A program made the position numbers and the translations under genes. From Xanthomonas cassavae CFBP 4642 (GTDB lineage Bacteria > Pseudomonadota > Gammaproteobacteria > Xanthomonadales > Xanthomonadaceae): a stretch of 64,000 nt of DNA. The notes below the pieces were generated by a model. The model did no database searches and was not told the DNA's origin. It saw nothing but the letters and a program-made list of their open reading frames with translations. Positions within the stretch are counted from its first letter, which is position 1, and every line of letters starts with the position of its first letter. Positions 46,552-57,076 of this stretch are shown piece after piece. The stretch lies in contig NZ_CM002139.1 in the NCBI RefSeq assembly GCF_000454545.1, positions 3,348,901 to 3,412,900 on the forward strand, in the 5' to 3' direction.

Positions 46552-48978
46552 ATGCCCCGTATTCGCCGTTGGCTGGGCTGGATCCTGGCCACGCTCGTTG
46601 TGCTCGCACTGCTCGGCGCCATTGCCGCTGGCGGCCTGTATTACGCCATTTCCTCGAAGTTGCCGGACGTACAGTCGCTCAAGCAGGTCGAACTTCAGGA
46701 GCCGATGTACATCTATTCCAGCGAGGGCCGCCTGATGGCCGTCTATGGCGAGACCCGGCGCTACCCGATCCAGATGAAGGAGGTGCCGCTGCGCCTGAAG
46801 CAGGCCTTCCTGGCGACCGAGGACGCGCGTTTCTATGAGCATGGGGGCGTGGACTACAAGGGCATCGGCCGCGCGGTGTGGCTGCTGGCCACCACCGATG
46901 CCAAGCGGGTGCCCGGCGGCTCCACTATCACCCAACAGGTAGCGCGGCAATTCTTCCTGAGCTCCGAGTACAGCTACACCCGCAAGCTGGCCGAGATCCT
47001 GCTGGCGCGCAAGATCGAAAGCGAGCTGAGCAAGGACGAGATCTTCGAGCTGTATCTCAACAAGAGCTTCTTCGGCAATCGCGCCTATGGCGTCGGTGCC
47101 GCAGCCGAGTACTACTACGGCAAGAAGCTGGGGGAGCTGAGCCTGGACGAGATGGCCTCGCTGGCCGGCATCCCCAAGTTCCCGTCCAGCGGCAACCCGA
47201 TCAGCAACCCCGAACGCGCGCGCGAACGCCGCGACTATTATGTGCTGCAGCGCATGGCCGACCTGGGCTTCGTCAGCCAGGCCGAAGCCGATGCCGCCAA
47301 GGCGGTGCCGATGCATGCCAAGCCGCATGAGCCGCCGGTGGAGGTCTACGCCCCGTACGTGGCCGAGCTGGTGCGGCAGGAGATGATCGCCAAGTACGGC
47401 GGCGACGTGCTCAACAAGGGCTACCACGTCACCACCACCATCGATTCCACCCTGCAGACCGGCGCCGATGCGGCGGTTGCCGAAGGCCTGCGGCTGTACG
47501 ACCACCGCCATGGCTGGCACGGCGTGGAGCAGCATTTCGATGTCGCAGCCGATGCGGATGCCGCTGCGCTGGCCAAGCACCTGTCCGGGGTGTTCACCCA
47601 GGGCGGGCTACGCCCGGTGATCGTGGCGCGCACCAATCCCGATGGCGGCATCACCGTCGTGCAGCACGACAAGACCGAACTCACCCTGCCCGCCTCGGCC
47701 AGCCGCTGGACCGGCAAGACCGCGGCCAAGCTGCTGACCCGCGGCGACCTGACCCGCATCCGCGCCGGTGAAAAGGACGGCGAGTGGATCGTCGACCAGC
47801 TGCCGCGTGGCCAGGCGGCACTGGTGTCGCTGGATGCCAACAGCGGCGCACTGCGCGCGCTGGTCGGCGGTTTCAGCTTTGCCGGCAACAAGTTCAACCG
47901 CGCCACCCAGGCACGCCGCCAGCCGGGCTCCAGCTTCAAGCCGTTCGTGTATGCCGCCGCCTTCGAGAAAGGCTTCAACCCGGCCTCGATCGTGCTGGAT
48001 GCGCCAGTGGTGTTCCGCGACCGCCGCGGCAAGACCTGGTCGCCGCAGAACGACGGGGGCGGCTTCCGTGGTCCGATGCGGCTGCGCGAGGCGCTGGTGC
48101 AGTCGCGCAATCTGGTGTCGGTGCGCCTGCTGGATGCCATCGGCGTGGATTTTGCACGCAAGTACATCAGCCAGTTCGGGTTCCAGGAGGCCGAGCTGCC
48201 GCCCAACCTGTCGATGTCGCTGGGCACCGCGTCGCTGACGCCGCTGTCGGTGGCGCGTGGCTATGCGGTATTCGCCAATGGCGGCTCGCGCGTGGACACC
48301 TGGATCGTGGATGAGGTCAAGGACCGCGACGGCACGGTCATCTTCAAGGAAGTGCCGGCCGTCGCCTGCCGCACCTGCGCCACACAGGGCGGCACCGCGG
48401 CACCGGTGAGCCAGGTGGTGGATGGCTTCAACTTCGGTGCACAGGCGCCGGCCACGCCGCCCGCCCCGGCCGCCAACGCTGCACCGGCAGCGGCGGAAAC
48501 TGCGCCGGTGGCGACGGCGGAGACCAGGATCGCCCCGCGCGCCATCGACGAGCGCACCGCCTACCAGTTGGTCTCGATGATGCGTGACGTGGTCCAGCGC
48601 GGCACCGGTACCGCGGCCAAGGTGCTGGGCCGCGAGGACGTGGGCGGCAAGACCGGCTCCACCAACGATCACCGCGACGCCTGGTTCTCCGGCTTCGGCG
48701 GCCCCTATGCCACCACCGTGTGGGTCGGCCGCGACGACTTCCGTTCGCTCGGTTATCGCGAGTACGGCGGCAAGGCGGCGTTGCCGATCTGGATCGACTA
48801 CATGCGCGTGGCGCTCAAGGACAAGCCGATCGCCGCCAACGACCCGCCCGATGGCATGACCCAGGCCACCATCAATGGCGCGGTCGAGTGGGTCAAGAAC
48901 GAGGATCTGGACCGTCTGCAGGATTACGACTACGGCCTGCAGGAACAGCAGGACGAGAAGGCGTTCGATATCTTTTGA
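46552..48978 (+). CDS. ponA: Penicillin-binding protein 1A (glycosyltransferase/transpeptidase)
   Basis: An 808-residue bifunctional peptidoglycan synthase. N-terminal membrane helix ([24 protein letters not shown]), glycosyltransferase family 51 domain with [35 protein letters not shown] and [19 protein letters not shown]; an OB-like insert; transpeptidase domain with the active serine in QPGSSFKPF, the SRN motif ([11 protein letters not shown]) and [13 protein letters not shown] proline/alanine stretch (about residues 625-660) interrupts the C-terminal part. ATG at 46552 chosen; 46447 would include non-homologous residues. The divergent pilM neighbour is the usual gammaproteobacterial arrangement. 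A TATACT at 46509-46514 may be its -10. Confidence 0.96.
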   Translation: MPRIRRWLGWILATLVVLALLGAIAAGGLYYAISSKLPDVQSLKQVELQEPMYIYSSEGRLMAVYGETRRYPIQMKEVPLRLKQAFLATEDARFYEHGGVDYKGIGRAVWLLATTDAKRVPGGSTITQQVARQFFLSSEYSYTRKLAEILLARKIESELSKDEIFELYLNKSFFGNRAYGVGAAAEYYYGKKLGELSLDEMASLAGIPKFPSSGNPISNPERARERRDYYVLQRMADLGFVSQAEADAAKAVPMHAKPHEPPVEVYAPYVAELVRQEMIAKYGGDVLNKGYHVTTTIDSTLQTGADAAVAEGLRLYDHRHGWHGVEQHFDVAADADAAALAKHLSGVFTQGGLRPVIVARTNPDGGITVVQHDKTELTLPASASRWTGKTAAKLLTRGDLTRIRAGEKDGEWIVDQLPRGQAALVSLDANSGALRALVGGFSFAGNKFNRATQARRQPGSSFKPFVYAAAFEKGFNPASIVLDAPVVFRDRRGKTWSPQNDGGGFRGPMRLREALVQSRNLVSVRLLDAIGVDFARKYISQFGFQEAELPPNLSMSLGTASLTPLSVARGYAVFANGGSRVDTWIVDEVKDRDGTVIFKEVPAVACRTCATQGGTAAPVSQVVDGFNFGAQAPATPPAPAANAAPAAAETAPVATAETRIAPRAIDERTAYQLVSMMRDVVQRGTGTAAKVLGREDVGGKTGSTNDHRDAWFSGFGGPYATTVWVGRDDFRSLGYREYGGKAALPIWIDYMRVALKDKPIAANDPPDGMTQATINGAVEWVKNEDLDRLQDYDYGLQEQQDEKAFDIF

Positions 48979-48981
48979 GGG

Positions 48982-49038
48982 CGGGGATTGGGAAATCGGG
49001 ATTGGGGAATCGGAACGGCTTCGCCCGCTCGATTCCCC
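48982..49038. repeat. GGGAATCGGG-type dispersed repeat with a hairpin
   Basis: Directly after the ponA stop, GGGATTGGGAAATCGGGATT is followed by GGGGAATCG (49004-49012), which pairs perfectly with CGATTCCCC (49030-49038). Related pieces lie at 20662-20820 and 52719-52852. Confidence 0.75.
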
Positions 49039-49192
49039 GATCGGGTTCGTGGCAGCGACTGTCTCTGGCTGCAGCAGAAGGGACCGGGCAATCACCATTG
49101 CGTGATTGCCCTTGCAGGGAGACACGGGGCATTCGCCACCTCTTCATGCCGCTGTTGTAGAGTCGAACCAGGGTCATTAGGGGAGCCCGGTC

Positions 49193-49843
49193 ATGCATCA
49201 CGCGCGCGAACACGCCGACACGCGAACCCGAGAACGTCGCCATCGCCTGGCGCACGAAGCGGCCCGGCTGATGGCCGAGGGCGGCATCCGCGATTTTCAT
49301 CAGGCCAAGCTTAAGGCGGCCAGCCGGCTGGGCATCCACGACGACGCGTCGCTGCCGCGCAACCGCGAGATCGAAGATGCGTTGCGCGAGCACCAGCGCC
49401 TGTTCGCCGGGCCTGCGCACGGGCTGCGGCTGCGCCAACGCCGCGAGGCCGCATTGCGCGCGCTGGAGTTTCTCGGCCCGTTCCAGCCGCGCCTGGCCGG
49501 TCCGGTGCTCGATGGCACGGCCGACGCCAACGCGCCGGTGCAGCTGCAGCTGCACAGCGACGATGCCGACGCCGTGCAGCGCTTCCTGGAAGAACACCGC
49601 ATTCCGGCCGAATCGCGTACGCGCCGGCTACGTCTGGACCGCGAGCGCACGGCCGAGTTTCCGGTGTGGCTGTTCCGTGCCGAGGAACTGAGCTTCGACC
49701 TGACCGTGCTGCCGTACGATGCCTTGCGCCAGGCACCGCTGTCGCAGCTGGATGAAAAACCGATGCAGCGCGCCTCGGCCGCCCAATTGCGTCAGTTGTT
49801 GGCAGAAGAGGATGGTGGCGACGCCCTGCCGCGCACGCGCTGA
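49193..49843 (+). CDS. Conserved hypothetical protein, nucleotidyltransferase-like fold suspected
   Basis: A 216-residue soluble protein. The N-terminal half is helical and Arg/His-rich (RHRLAHEAARLMAEGGIRDFHQAKLKAASRLGI in part). The C-terminal half has the layout of a nucleotidyltransferase domain: RLAGPVLDGTADANAPVQLQLHSDD where active enzymes have G-S-x(n)-D-x-D, and FDLTVLPYD near the third acidic strand. The catalytic Asp pair of strand 2 is not seen (V-Q-L instead of D-x-D), so it may be inactive. Start at the ATG preceded by GGGGAG. Function unknown; a terminator follows. Confidence 0.7.
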   Translation: MHHAREHADTRTRERRHRLAHEAARLMAEGGIRDFHQAKLKAASRLGIHDDASLPRNREIEDALREHQRLFAGPAHGLRLRQRREAALRALEFLGPFQPRLAGPVLDGTADANAPVQLQLHSDDADAVQRFLEEHRIPAESRTRRLRLDRERTAEFPVWLFRAEELSFDLTVLPYDALRQAPLSQLDEKPMQRASAAQLRQLLAEEDGGDALPRTR

Positions 49844-49892
49844 GCACAGCGCGCCATGACGCGCGACCACTGACCACAACGCCAACCCGCAA

Positions 49893-49923
49893 AACGAACG
49901 CCCCGCGATGCGGGGCGTTCGTT
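49893..49923. terminator. Bidirectional terminator between the hypothetical gene and gltA
   Basis: AACGAACGCCCCGC (49893-49906) pairs perfectly with GCGGGGCGTTCGTT (49910-49923) around a 3-base loop. Located 49 bases from one stop and 21 from the other, between convergent genes. Confidence 0.85.
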
Positions 49924-49944
49924 CACGCAGACAATCGCAGGCGC

Positions 49945-51234
49945 TTAGCGCCTGGCGCTGTCGGTGTAGTCGCGCTTGTCGTAGCCGGTGTAAATCTGGC
50001 GCGGACGGCCGATCTTCATTTCCGGGTCGACCTGCTGCTCCAGCCAATGCGACACCCAGCCGGCGGTGCGTGCGATGGCGAACATCACGGTGAACATTTC
50101 CACCGGGATGTTCAGCGCCTTGTAGATCAGGCCGGAGTAGAAGTCGACGTTCGGGTACAGCTTGCGCTGCACGAAGTAGTCGTCCTTCAGCGCGGCCTCT
50201 TCCAGCTTCAGCGCCACTTCCAGCAGCGGGTCGTTGACACCCAGCTCGCCCAGCACCTTGTGAGTCATCTCGCGGATGATCTTGGCGCGCGGGTCGAAGT
50301 TCTTGTAGACGCGGTGACCGAAGCCCATCAGGCGGAACGAGGAGTTCTTGTCCTTGGCCTTGGCCACGGCCGACTCGACGTTGTCGGCGGTACCGATCTC
50401 TTCGAGCATCTTCAGCACCGCTTCGTTGGCGCCACCGTGTGCCGGGCCCCACAGCGCGGTGATGCCCGCTGCGACCGAGGCGTACGGGTTGGCACCGGTC
50501 GAACCGACCAGACGCACGGTCGAGGTCGAGGCGTTCTGCTCGTGATCGGCATGCAGGATGAACAGCAGATCCAGCGCCTTGGCCACCACCGGATTGATCT
50601 CCAGCGGCTCGCTCGGCACTTCGAACATCATGTGCAGGAAGCGGTCGACGTAGTTGAGGTTGTTGCGCGGGTAGCGGATCGGCCAGCCGATCGAATAGCG
50701 GTACGCAGCCGCAGCCAGGGTCGGCACCTTGGCGATCAGACGGATGGCGGCCTGGCGGCGCTGCTCCGGATCGTTGAGGTCCAGGGTGTCGTGGTAGAAC
50801 GCCGACAGCGAGGCGACCGAACCGGCCAGCATGGCCATCGGGTGCGCATCGTGACGGAAACCGCCGAGGAAGTTCTTCAGCGACTCGTGCATCATCGTGT
50901 GATGCGTCACTTCATGGTCGAACTTCTTGAATTCGTCCGCGGTCGGCAGTTCGCCGTTCATCAGCAGGTACGACACTTCCAGGAAGCTGGACTTCTCGGC
51001 CAGCTGCTCGATCGGGTAACCGCGGTACAACAACACGCCATTGTCGCCATCGATATAGGTGATGGCCGACTTGCAGCTGGCGGTGGCAGTGAAGCCCGAG
51101 TCGTAGGTGAACAGACCGGTTTCTTTGGTCAGCTTGGAAATATCGACGCAGTCATTGCCCAGCGTGGGCTTGAGAACCGGCAGAACGACCGACGTGTCGC
51201 CGGCGTTGAGCGTGACCTGATCAAGATCGGACAC
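49945..51234 (-). CDS. gltA: Citrate synthase
   Basis: A 429-residue type II (hexameric-type) citrate synthase, first step of the TCA cycle. Active-site histidines are in [16 protein letters not shown] and [26 protein letters not shown], with the aspartate in the C-terminal [10 protein letters not shown]. The start is the GTG at 51234: AAGGAG lies eight bases upstream and the product then begins [13 protein letters not shown], the normal N-terminus; a longer frame from 51273 would include the ribosome site. Monocistronic, with a terminator beyond the stop. Confidence 0.97.
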   Translation of the reverse strand: MSDLDQVTLNAGDTSVVLPVLKPTLGNDCVDISKLTKETGLFTYDSGFTATASCKSAITYIDGDNGVLLYRGYPIEQLAEKSSFLEVSYLLMNGELPTADEFKKFDHEVTHHTMMHESLKNFLGGFRHDAHPMAMLAGSVASLSAFYHDTLDLNDPEQRRQAAIRLIAKVPTLAAAAYRYSIGWPIRYPRNNLNYVDRFLHMMFEVPSEPLEINPVVAKALDLLFILHADHEQNASTSTVRLVGSTGANPYASVAAGITALWGPAHGGANEAVLKMLEEIGTADNVESAVAKAKDKNSSFRLMGFGHRVYKNFDPRAKIIREMTHKVLGELGVNDPLLEVALKLEEAALKDDYFVQRKLYPNVDFYSGLIYKALNIPVEMFTVMFAIARTAGWVSHWLEQQVDPEMKIGRPRQIYTGYDKRDYTDSARR

Positions 51235-51410
51235 TGTGTACGCTCCTTCAGTGGAAGGCACCTGATCCCACATGGGCAGGCACGTGATGGAAGTCCAAGG
51301 CGTCGCCTCGGATCACATCATTATCGCACAGCAGCATTTTGGCCGTCGCTTGGACAGAAGTCGTAGATGCCCAGCGCAGGGGCGTGCAGGCGAAGCGCCC
51401 GGCGACCCAA

Positions 51411-51437
51411 AAGAAACGGCCGCGCAATGCGCGGCCG
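51411..51437 (-). terminator. Terminator of rpmE2
   Basis: CGGCCGCGC (51417-51425) pairs with GCGCGGCCG (51429-51437); on the minus strand TTTCTTTT follows. It is 27 bases beyond the rpmE2 stop. Confidence 0.85.
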
Positions 51438-51463
51438 CTGCCGGTACAGCCCGTCCTGCAAGT

Positions 51464-51706
51464 TCAGCGCGCGTAGCGCTTCTGGAACTTGTCGATACGG
51501 CCGCCGGTGTCGATCACCTTGTGCTTGCCGGTATAGAACGGGTGCGATGCGGAGGAGATTTCCACCTTGATCAGCGGATATTCCTGGCCATCTTCCCACT
51601 TCACGGTCTCTTTCGAGCTCATGGTGGAACGGGTCAGGATCTTGAAATCGGAGGTCACGTCGTGAAAGACGACGTCTTTGTAGTTGGGATGCACGTTATC
51701 TTTCAT
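51464..51706 (-). CDS. rpmE2: 50S ribosomal protein L31, type B
   Basis: An 80-residue ribosomal protein. [44 protein letters not shown] are typical of bL31. It has no cysteines, so it is the zinc-independent (type B) form. The ATG at 51706 has GGCG..AAGTCC before it; the spacer is not diagnostic. In bacteria with both forms the type B gene is often zinc-regulated; no Zur box was recognised here. Confidence 0.96.
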   Translation of the reverse strand: MKDNVHPNYKDVVFHDVTSDFKILTRSTMSSKETVKWEDGQEYPLIKVEISSASHPFYTGKHKVIDTGGRIDKFQKRYAR

Positions 51707-51777
51707 GGACTTGGCGCCGGGCTGCCTGGATAAGCCGGGCATTATAGCGGCCTGCAGGCAGCCGGCGCAAGGTCGCC

Positions 51778-52716
51778 CTAGCCCGCCGCCAGGGCCGCCC
51801 CGACCAGCCCGTAGAACCGCTGGCGGTCGTACTCCAGCAACAGGTTGCAATTGTCGGGCACCCCGCCCTGCCGGTTCCAGTCCACCAGGGTCATGCCGCG
51901 GGTGTGGGTGCCGGACAGCTCGATATGCACCGGGCGCTGCTCCAGGCGCTGGGCGCCCTCCGGCTGCAGGGCAAATGCCATCGCCAGCGCGTCGGCCGCA
52001 TACCAGTATTCGCCGCGGCTGTCCTCGGACCACAGGCGGGTCTTGCGCGAGATTTCCTCGTAGAAGCGGGCGCGGGCCGAATCGGCGGCCAGCCATTGCT
52101 CCACGTCCCGGTGCAACAGGCCGTGCGCGATGGTGGCTTCCCAGTCGGCCAGGTCGAAGTGCGGGAAGCTGCGAAACACGATATGCGCGGCCTCCGGATC
52201 GAAGCCGATGTTGAATTCAGCCGCCGGGGTGATGTTGCCGTGCCCGGTCAGCGCCCCGCCCATCACCACCAGCCGCGCCACGCGCTGCGGCAGGGTCGGG
52301 TCCAGGGTCAACGCCAGGGCGAGATTGGTCAGCGGGCCCAGTGCCACCAGCAATAGCTCGCCGGCGTACGCGTGCGACAGGCGCAGGATGGCCAATGCGG
52401 CGTGCTCGCTTTCGGCAGTGCACTTGGCCGGCGCCAGACCGACGTCGCCAAAGCCATCCATGCCATGCACATGCGCCGCGTCCACCGAGGGGTGCAGCAG
52501 CGGCTGCGGGCAGCCGGCGTACACCGGCACATCGGCGCCACCGGCGATCTCGCAGACCTTCAAGGCGTTGCGCACGGTGTGCTCCAGACCGACGTTGCCG
52601 GCCGCAATGGTCAGCCCGACCACCTCATGGCGGGTGTCGTTGAAGGCCATCAGCAACGCCAGCGCGTCATCCACGCCCGGGTCGGTATCGATCAGCAGCG
52701 GTATTTTTTTTGTCAT
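51778..52716 (-). CDS. Inosine-uridine-preferring nucleoside hydrolase family protein
   Basis: A 312-residue ribonucleoside hydrolase: the calcium motif [12 protein letters not shown] at the N-terminus, [37 protein letters not shown] and D-x-L-A-M-A near the C-terminus. It hydrolyses nucleosides to base and ribose; specificity not resolved. The ATG at 52716 is the only start that gives a proper N-terminus ([14 protein letters not shown]) but no ribosome site is visible, because a GGGATTGGAGAG-type repeat occupies the 5' leader. It may be leaderless-like or poorly translated. Confidence 0.9.
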   Translation of the reverse strand: MTKKIPLLIDTDPGVDDALALLMAFNDTRHEVVGLTIAAGNVGLEHTVRNALKVCEIAGGADVPVYAGCPQPLLHPSVDAAHVHGMDGFGDVGLAPAKCTAESEHAALAILRLSHAYAGELLLVALGPLTNLALALTLDPTLPQRVARLVVMGGALTGHGNITPAAEFNIGFDPEAAHIVFRSFPHFDLADWEATIAHGLLHRDVEQWLAADSARARFYEEISRKTRLWSEDSRGEYWYAADALAMAFALQPEGAQRLEQRPVHIELSGTHTRGMTLVDWNRQGGVPDNCNLLLEYDRQRFYGLVGAALAAG

Positions 52717-52718
52717 GG

Positions 52719-52852
52719 GATTGGAGAGTGGGCATTCGGGATTCGTTGCCCCATCTTCGCAAGGATCGGCGACCCGCGCGAATTCCGGGGACGTCCAGGT
52801 CGCAGCAACCCCGCTTTGACGAATCCCCAATCCCGACTCCCGACTCCCCGCC
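52719..52852. repeat. Inverted pair of dispersed GGGATTCGGG-type repeats between recG and the nucleoside hydrolase
   Basis: GGATTGGAGAGTGGGCATTC followed by GGGATTCGT (52738-52746) is mirrored by ACGAATCCC (52819-52827) then CAATCCCGACTCCCGACTCC. The two arms enclose about 72 bases and fill almost the whole intergenic region, covering the ribosome site of the nucleoside hydrolase gene. Confidence 0.75.
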
Positions 52853-52854
52853 AC

Positions 52855-54996
52855 TCAAGCGGCCGCATACCGCACCGCGCCACCGATCCAGCGCGCCACC
52901 ACGCGGTCGGCGATCTCCGGCGCTTCGGCCAGCAACCGCTCGGCCAGCACCTGCACGCGCGGCAGCAGGCCGGCGTCACGGGCCAGGTCGGCGATACGGA
53001 AACTGGCCAGGCCCGTCTGGCGGGTCCCCAGCAGTTCGCCGGGACCGCGCAGCTCCAGGTCCTTTTCGGCGATCACGAAACCATCGTTGGTCTGGCGCAT
53101 GGTTTCCAGGCGCTGGCGCGCCATCAGCGACAGCGGCCCCTGGTACAGCAGTACGCAACTGGACGCCGCGGCGCCGCGGCCGACCCGGCCGCGCAGCTGG
53201 TGCAACTGGGCCAGGCCCAGGCGCTCGGCGTTCTCGATGATCATCAACGACGCATTGGGCACGTCCACGCCGACTTCGATCACGGTGGTGGCCACCAGCA
53301 GGTCGGTGCGGCCTTGCTTGAAGTCGAGCATGGCCTGCTGTTTTTCGGCCGGCTTCATGCGCCCGTGCACCAGAGCGACGCGCACGCCGGGCAGCTGCGC
53401 CGACAAGGCCTCATAGGTGACTTGCGCGGCCTGCGCCTCGATGCGTGGCGGCCCGCTCGGCGCGCCCTTCTCCGGCTCTTCGCTTTCTTCGATCAGCGTG
53501 CACACCCAGTACGCCTGGCGGCCTTCGGCACAGGCAGCGCGGATGCGTTCGACCAACTCCGGGCGCCGCTCGGCGCTCAGGACGATGGTCTGCACCGGAG
53601 TGCGGCCAGGCGGCAGCTCGTCGATGGCCGAGACGTCCAGATCCGCATACGTGGACATCGCCAGCGTGCGCGGGATCGGGGTGGCGGTCATCACCAGCTG
53701 ATGCGGCACGCTGCCGGCGGCCGCACCCTTGTCGCGCAGCGCCAGGCGCTGGTGCACGCCGAAGCGGTGCTGCTCATCGATGATGGCCAGCGCCAAGTCG
53801 TGGAAGACCACCGCGTCCTGCATCAAGGCGTGCGTGCCGACCACCACCTGCGCCTGGCCCGAGGCGACCTCGGCCATGGCCGCGGCGCGCGCCTTGCCGG
53901 TGACCTTGCCGGCCAACCAGACGATACGAGTGCCCAACGGCTCCAGCCAACCGCGCAGGTTGCTCAGGTGTTGCTCGGCCAGTAGTTCGGTGGGCGCTGC
54001 CAGGGCCACCTGCTTGCCCTGCTCCACCGCCAGCATCGCCGCCAGCGCGGCGACGACGGTTTTACCGCTGCCGACGTCGCCTTGCACCAGCCGCAGCATC
54101 GGCGAGGCTTGCGCGAGGTCGTGCGCGATCTGCTCGAACACGCGCTGCTGCGCGCCGGTGAGCTGGAACGGCAATGCGTTGCGCAATTGCTGCACCAGGC
54201 GGCCGCCGCGCAATTGCGGGGCACGGAAGCGCTGCAGGGCGATGCGCTGGCGGCGCAGGCTGAGTTGATGCGCCAAGAGTTCTTCCAGTGCCAGACGCTG
54301 CTGGGCCGGATGCCCGCCGGCGAGCAGCTGCTGGGGATCGGTGCCGACCGGCGGGCGATGCATGGTCAGCAAGGCCGCACGCAGCGAGGGCAGCTGTTGG
54401 TCCTGCAGCCAATGCGGCGGCAGCAATTCCAGTGCGGCCTCCGGTGGCAGCCGCTCCAGCGCCTGGCCGATGAGCTTGCGTAACGTGGCCGGGCCAACGC
54501 CTTCGAGCACCGGATAGACCGGGTCCAGGCTGTCGCCCAAGCCGGCATCCTCGCCCGGCGCGAGCACCCGGTAGCTGGGATGCACGATCTCCCAGCCGTG
54601 CTGGCCGGGCTTGGGCGTGCCGAACACCCGCACGCGCGTGCCGACGGCCAACTGCGCCACCTGGGCAGCGCGGAACTGGAAGAAGCGCAGCACCACGCTG
54701 CCGTGCGACTCGTCCGAGACCGCCACGCGCAACACCGGGCGGAAGCGGAAGCCGCGTTCCACCGCGTCCACCCGGCCTTCGATCTGTGCCGGTACGCCGC
54801 CCTGCAACTGGGCAATGGTGGTCAGGCGGGTGCGGTCTTCATACCGCAGCGGCAGGTGCAGCCACAGATCCTGCACGCTCACGATGCCGCGCGCGGCAAA
54901 CTTCTCGGCCACCTTGGGGCCGACGCCGGGCAGGCTGGACAGCGCGACCTGGCCGGCGACGGCCAGGCTGGGCGTTGCGATGGGTGCGCGCGGCAC
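52855..54996 (-). CDS. recG: ATP-dependent DNA helicase RecG
   Basis: A 713-residue helicase that remodels stalled forks. N-terminal wedge/OB domain (LPGVGPKVAEKFAARGI, LHLPLRYEDRTR); helicase motif I GDVGSGKTVVAALAA, motif II IIDEQHRFGV (DEQH box), motif III TATPIPRTLAMS, and motifs IV-VI in the second RecA domain (VALVHGRMKPAEKQQAM, TTVIEVGVDVPNAS, QLRGRVGRG). Complete C-terminal TRG region (GPGELLGTRQTGL). Start at 54996 lies 30 bases after the ridA stop, so both are likely one transcript. Confidence 0.96.
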   Translation of the reverse strand: MPRAPIATPSLAVAGQVALSSLPGVGPKVAEKFAARGIVSVQDLWLHLPLRYEDRTRLTTIAQLQGGVPAQIEGRVDAVERGFRFRPVLRVAVSDESHGSVVLRFFQFRAAQVAQLAVGTRVRVFGTPKPGQHGWEIVHPSYRVLAPGEDAGLGDSLDPVYPVLEGVGPATLRKLIGQALERLPPEAALELLPPHWLQDQQLPSLRAALLTMHRPPVGTDPQQLLAGGHPAQQRLALEELLAHQLSLRRQRIALQRFRAPQLRGGRLVQQLRNALPFQLTGAQQRVFEQIAHDLAQASPMLRLVQGDVGSGKTVVAALAAMLAVEQGKQVALAAPTELLAEQHLSNLRGWLEPLGTRIVWLAGKVTGKARAAAMAEVASGQAQVVVGTHALMQDAVVFHDLALAIIDEQHRFGVHQRLALRDKGAAAGSVPHQLVMTATPIPRTLAMSTYADLDVSAIDELPPGRTPVQTIVLSAERRPELVERIRAACAEGRQAYWVCTLIEESEEPEKGAPSGPPRIEAQAAQVTYEALSAQLPGVRVALVHGRMKPAEKQQAMLDFKQGRTDLLVATTVIEVGVDVPNASLMIIENAERLGLAQLHQLRGRVGRGAAASSCVLLYQGPLSLMARQRLETMRQTNDGFVIAEKDLELRGPGELLGTRQTGLASFRIADLARDAGLLPRVQVLAERLLAEAPEIADRVVARWIGGAVRYAAA

Positions 54997-55026
54997 GACG
55001 GATCAGGACCGATCAGCCGGACGGGA

Positions 55027-55407
55027 TCAGTCGAGCACCATCACCGCATCGACCTCGAAGCCGGCGCCCTTGGGCAGGCCGGAGACTTCGATGGTGGAGC
55101 GGGCCGGGAACGGGGCCTGGAAATACTCCTGCATCACCGCGTTGACGGCGGCGAACTGGCCCAGGTCGGTCAGGTACAGGCCCAGCCGCACGATCTTGTC
55201 GAGCGAGCCGCCGGCCGCTTCGGCCACCGCCTTGAGGTTGTCGAACGCGCGACGCGCCTGCGCACCGATGTCGCCGGGCACGATCTCGCCGGTGGCCGGG
55301 TCCAGCGGAATCTGGCCGGAGAAATACACGGTGTTGCCGGCGCGCACGGCCTGCGAATACGGACCAATGGCGGCAGGCGCCTGATCGGTATGGATGATCT
55401 GGGACAT
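55027..55407 (-). CDS. ridA: RidA-family enamine/imine deaminase
   Basis: A 126-residue YjgF/YER057c/UK114 protein. AIGPYSQAVRAGNTVYFSGQIPLDP, FDNLKAVAEAAGGSLDKIVR and the catalytic arginine in PARSTIEVSGLPKGA (R near residue 105) are complete. It destroys reactive enamines formed by PLP enzymes. It precedes recG by 30 bases and is likely co-transcribed. Confidence 0.95.
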   Translation of the reverse strand: MSQIIHTDQAPAAIGPYSQAVRAGNTVYFSGQIPLDPATGEIVPGDIGAQARRAFDNLKAVAEAAGGSLDKIVRLGLYLTDLGQFAAVNAVMQEYFQAPFPARSTIEVSGLPKGAGFEVDAVMVLD

Positions 55408-55497
55408 GGGAACTCCGTCAACACTGAAAACGAGGGCGCATTGTATCGGCGCATGCGACGGCTGAGCGAATGCAGTGAAGGCGCAGCGTCTGGCAAG

Positions 55498-57039
55498 TCA
55501 GGTAATCGGCGCCGGATTGAACAACGCCAGATCGTTGTGCAGGCGATGCTGCTCGGTCCAGGTACGTTGGCCGCTGGCCACGTCCAGATAGCGCTGGAAC
55601 AGCTCCCAGCCCAGTTGCTCCAGCGTCTTGGCACCGGTCGCCACGCCACCGGCGTCGATGTCCATCAGGTCGGACCAGCGCTGCGCCAACTCGCTGCGGG
55701 TGGCCACCTTGATCACCGGCACCATGCCCAGGCCGTACGGGGTGCCGCGCCCGGTGGTGAACACGTGCAGGTTCATGCCCGCCGCAACCTGCAACGTGCC
55801 GCAGACGAAATCGCTGGCCGGGGTGGCGCAGTACTGCAGGCCGCGTCCCTTGACGCGCTCGCCCGGCGGCACCACGCCGTTGATCGCCGAGGAGCCGGAC
55901 TTGGCGATCGAGCCCATCGCCTTCTCCACGATGTTGGCCAGCCCGCCCTTCTTGTTGCCGGGGGTGGTGTTGGCACTGCGATCGGCCTGCCCACGCGCCA
56001 GATAGGCGTCGTACCAGGCCATCTCGCGTACCAGCGCCCTGGCCACGTCGGCATTGGCCGCGCGTGGGACCAGCAGATGGATACCGTCGCGCACTTCGGT
56101 GTTTTCCGAGAACATCACCGTGGCGCCGGCACGCACCAGCAGGTCGGCGGCCACGCCCAGGCCCGGGTTGGCGGTGACGCCAGAGAATGCATCGCTGCCG
56201 CCGCATTGCATGCCCACCACCAGTTCGCTGGCAGGCACGGTCTCGCGGCGGCGCAGGTCCAGATGGCGCAGGCGTTCTTCGGCCATGGCCATGATCGAGC
56301 CCACCATGTCGGCAAAACCCAGGCTGGCTTCCTGCAGGCGATACACGCCGCTGTCGTCGTCGCTGGCGCCGTCGGGCAACAGACGCTCCGGCGCAAGCTT
56401 CTCGCAGCCCAGGCCCACGATCAGCGCCTGCCCGCCGAAGTTGGGGCTGCGCGCGATGTTGCGCAGCGTGCGGATGGGAATGATGGCCTCAGGCGCAGTG
56501 ATCGCCACGCCGCAGCCGTAGACGTGATTGACCGCCACCACATCGTCGACATGCGGATACTTGGGCAGCAACTCGGCGCGGATGCGGTCCACCGCGTGCC
56601 CGAGCACGCCGACCACGCACTGCACGCTGGTCATGATGCCCAGGATATTGCGTGTCCCCACGCTGCCATCGCGGTTGCGGTACCCCTGGAAGGTGTGGCC
56701 CTCCAGCGGCTCGGGCGCTGGCGCCGGGTGCAGCGCCAGATCCAGCGTGGCCAGTTCGGGGGCCTCGGGCATCGCCAGCAGCTGCTCGCTGACCCAGGCG
56801 CCGCGTGCGATCGCGGCATTGGCGGTGCCGATCACCGCGCCCAGGCGGATCACCGGCGCGCCGGCCGGCAACTCCACCAGCGCCATCTTGTGGCCCTGCG
56901 GAATGTGCTCGGTGGCGCTTACCCCATCCGGAAAACCGGCGCCGGCGGGCGCACCGCCATCGTTGACGACGATGGCGACGTTGTCGCGCGCATGGGCGCG
57001 GATGCTGAGCCAGGGCATGGCGTGCTGGGTTGCGGACAT
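55498..57039 (-). CDS. garD: Galactarate dehydratase
   Basis: A 513-residue enzyme of the UxaA/GarD family that converts D-galactarate (mucate) to 5-dehydro-4-deoxy-D-glucarate. N-terminal SAF domain ([34 protein letters not shown]), then the catalytic domain: [78 protein letters not shown] and [12 protein letters not shown]. Length and these motifs fit GarD better than altronate dehydratase (UxaA, about 495 residues). Last gene of the sugar-diacid operon, 37 bases after the porin gene. Confidence 0.9.
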   Translation of the reverse strand: MSATQHAMPWLSIRAHARDNVAIVVNDGGAPAGAGFPDGVSATEHIPQGHKMALVELPAGAPVIRLGAVIGTANAAIARGAWVSEQLLAMPEAPELATLDLALHPAPAPEPLEGHTFQGYRNRDGSVGTRNILGIMTSVQCVVGVLGHAVDRIRAELLPKYPHVDDVVAVNHVYGCGVAITAPEAIIPIRTLRNIARSPNFGGQALIVGLGCEKLAPERLLPDGASDDDSGVYRLQEASLGFADMVGSIMAMAEERLRHLDLRRRETVPASELVVGMQCGGSDAFSGVTANPGLGVAADLLVRAGATVMFSENTEVRDGIHLLVPRAANADVARALVREMAWYDAYLARGQADRSANTTPGNKKGGLANIVEKAMGSIAKSGSSAINGVVPPGERVKGRGLQYCATPASDFVCGTLQVAAGMNLHVFTTGRGTPYGLGMVPVIKVATRSELAQRWSDLMDIDAGGVATGAKTLEQLGWELFQRYLDVASGQRTWTEQHRLHNDLALFNPAPIT

Positions 57040-57076
57040 CGGGGGGCTACCTTGCAGAACATGGGGGTGGAATGCG

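Noticed and set aside
55498..57039. Altronate dehydratase (UxaA) as the name for this gene
   Set aside because: Length of 513 residues, the residue pattern and the glucarate-pathway neighbours fit galactarate dehydratase; no uronate isomerase or altronate genes are nearby.
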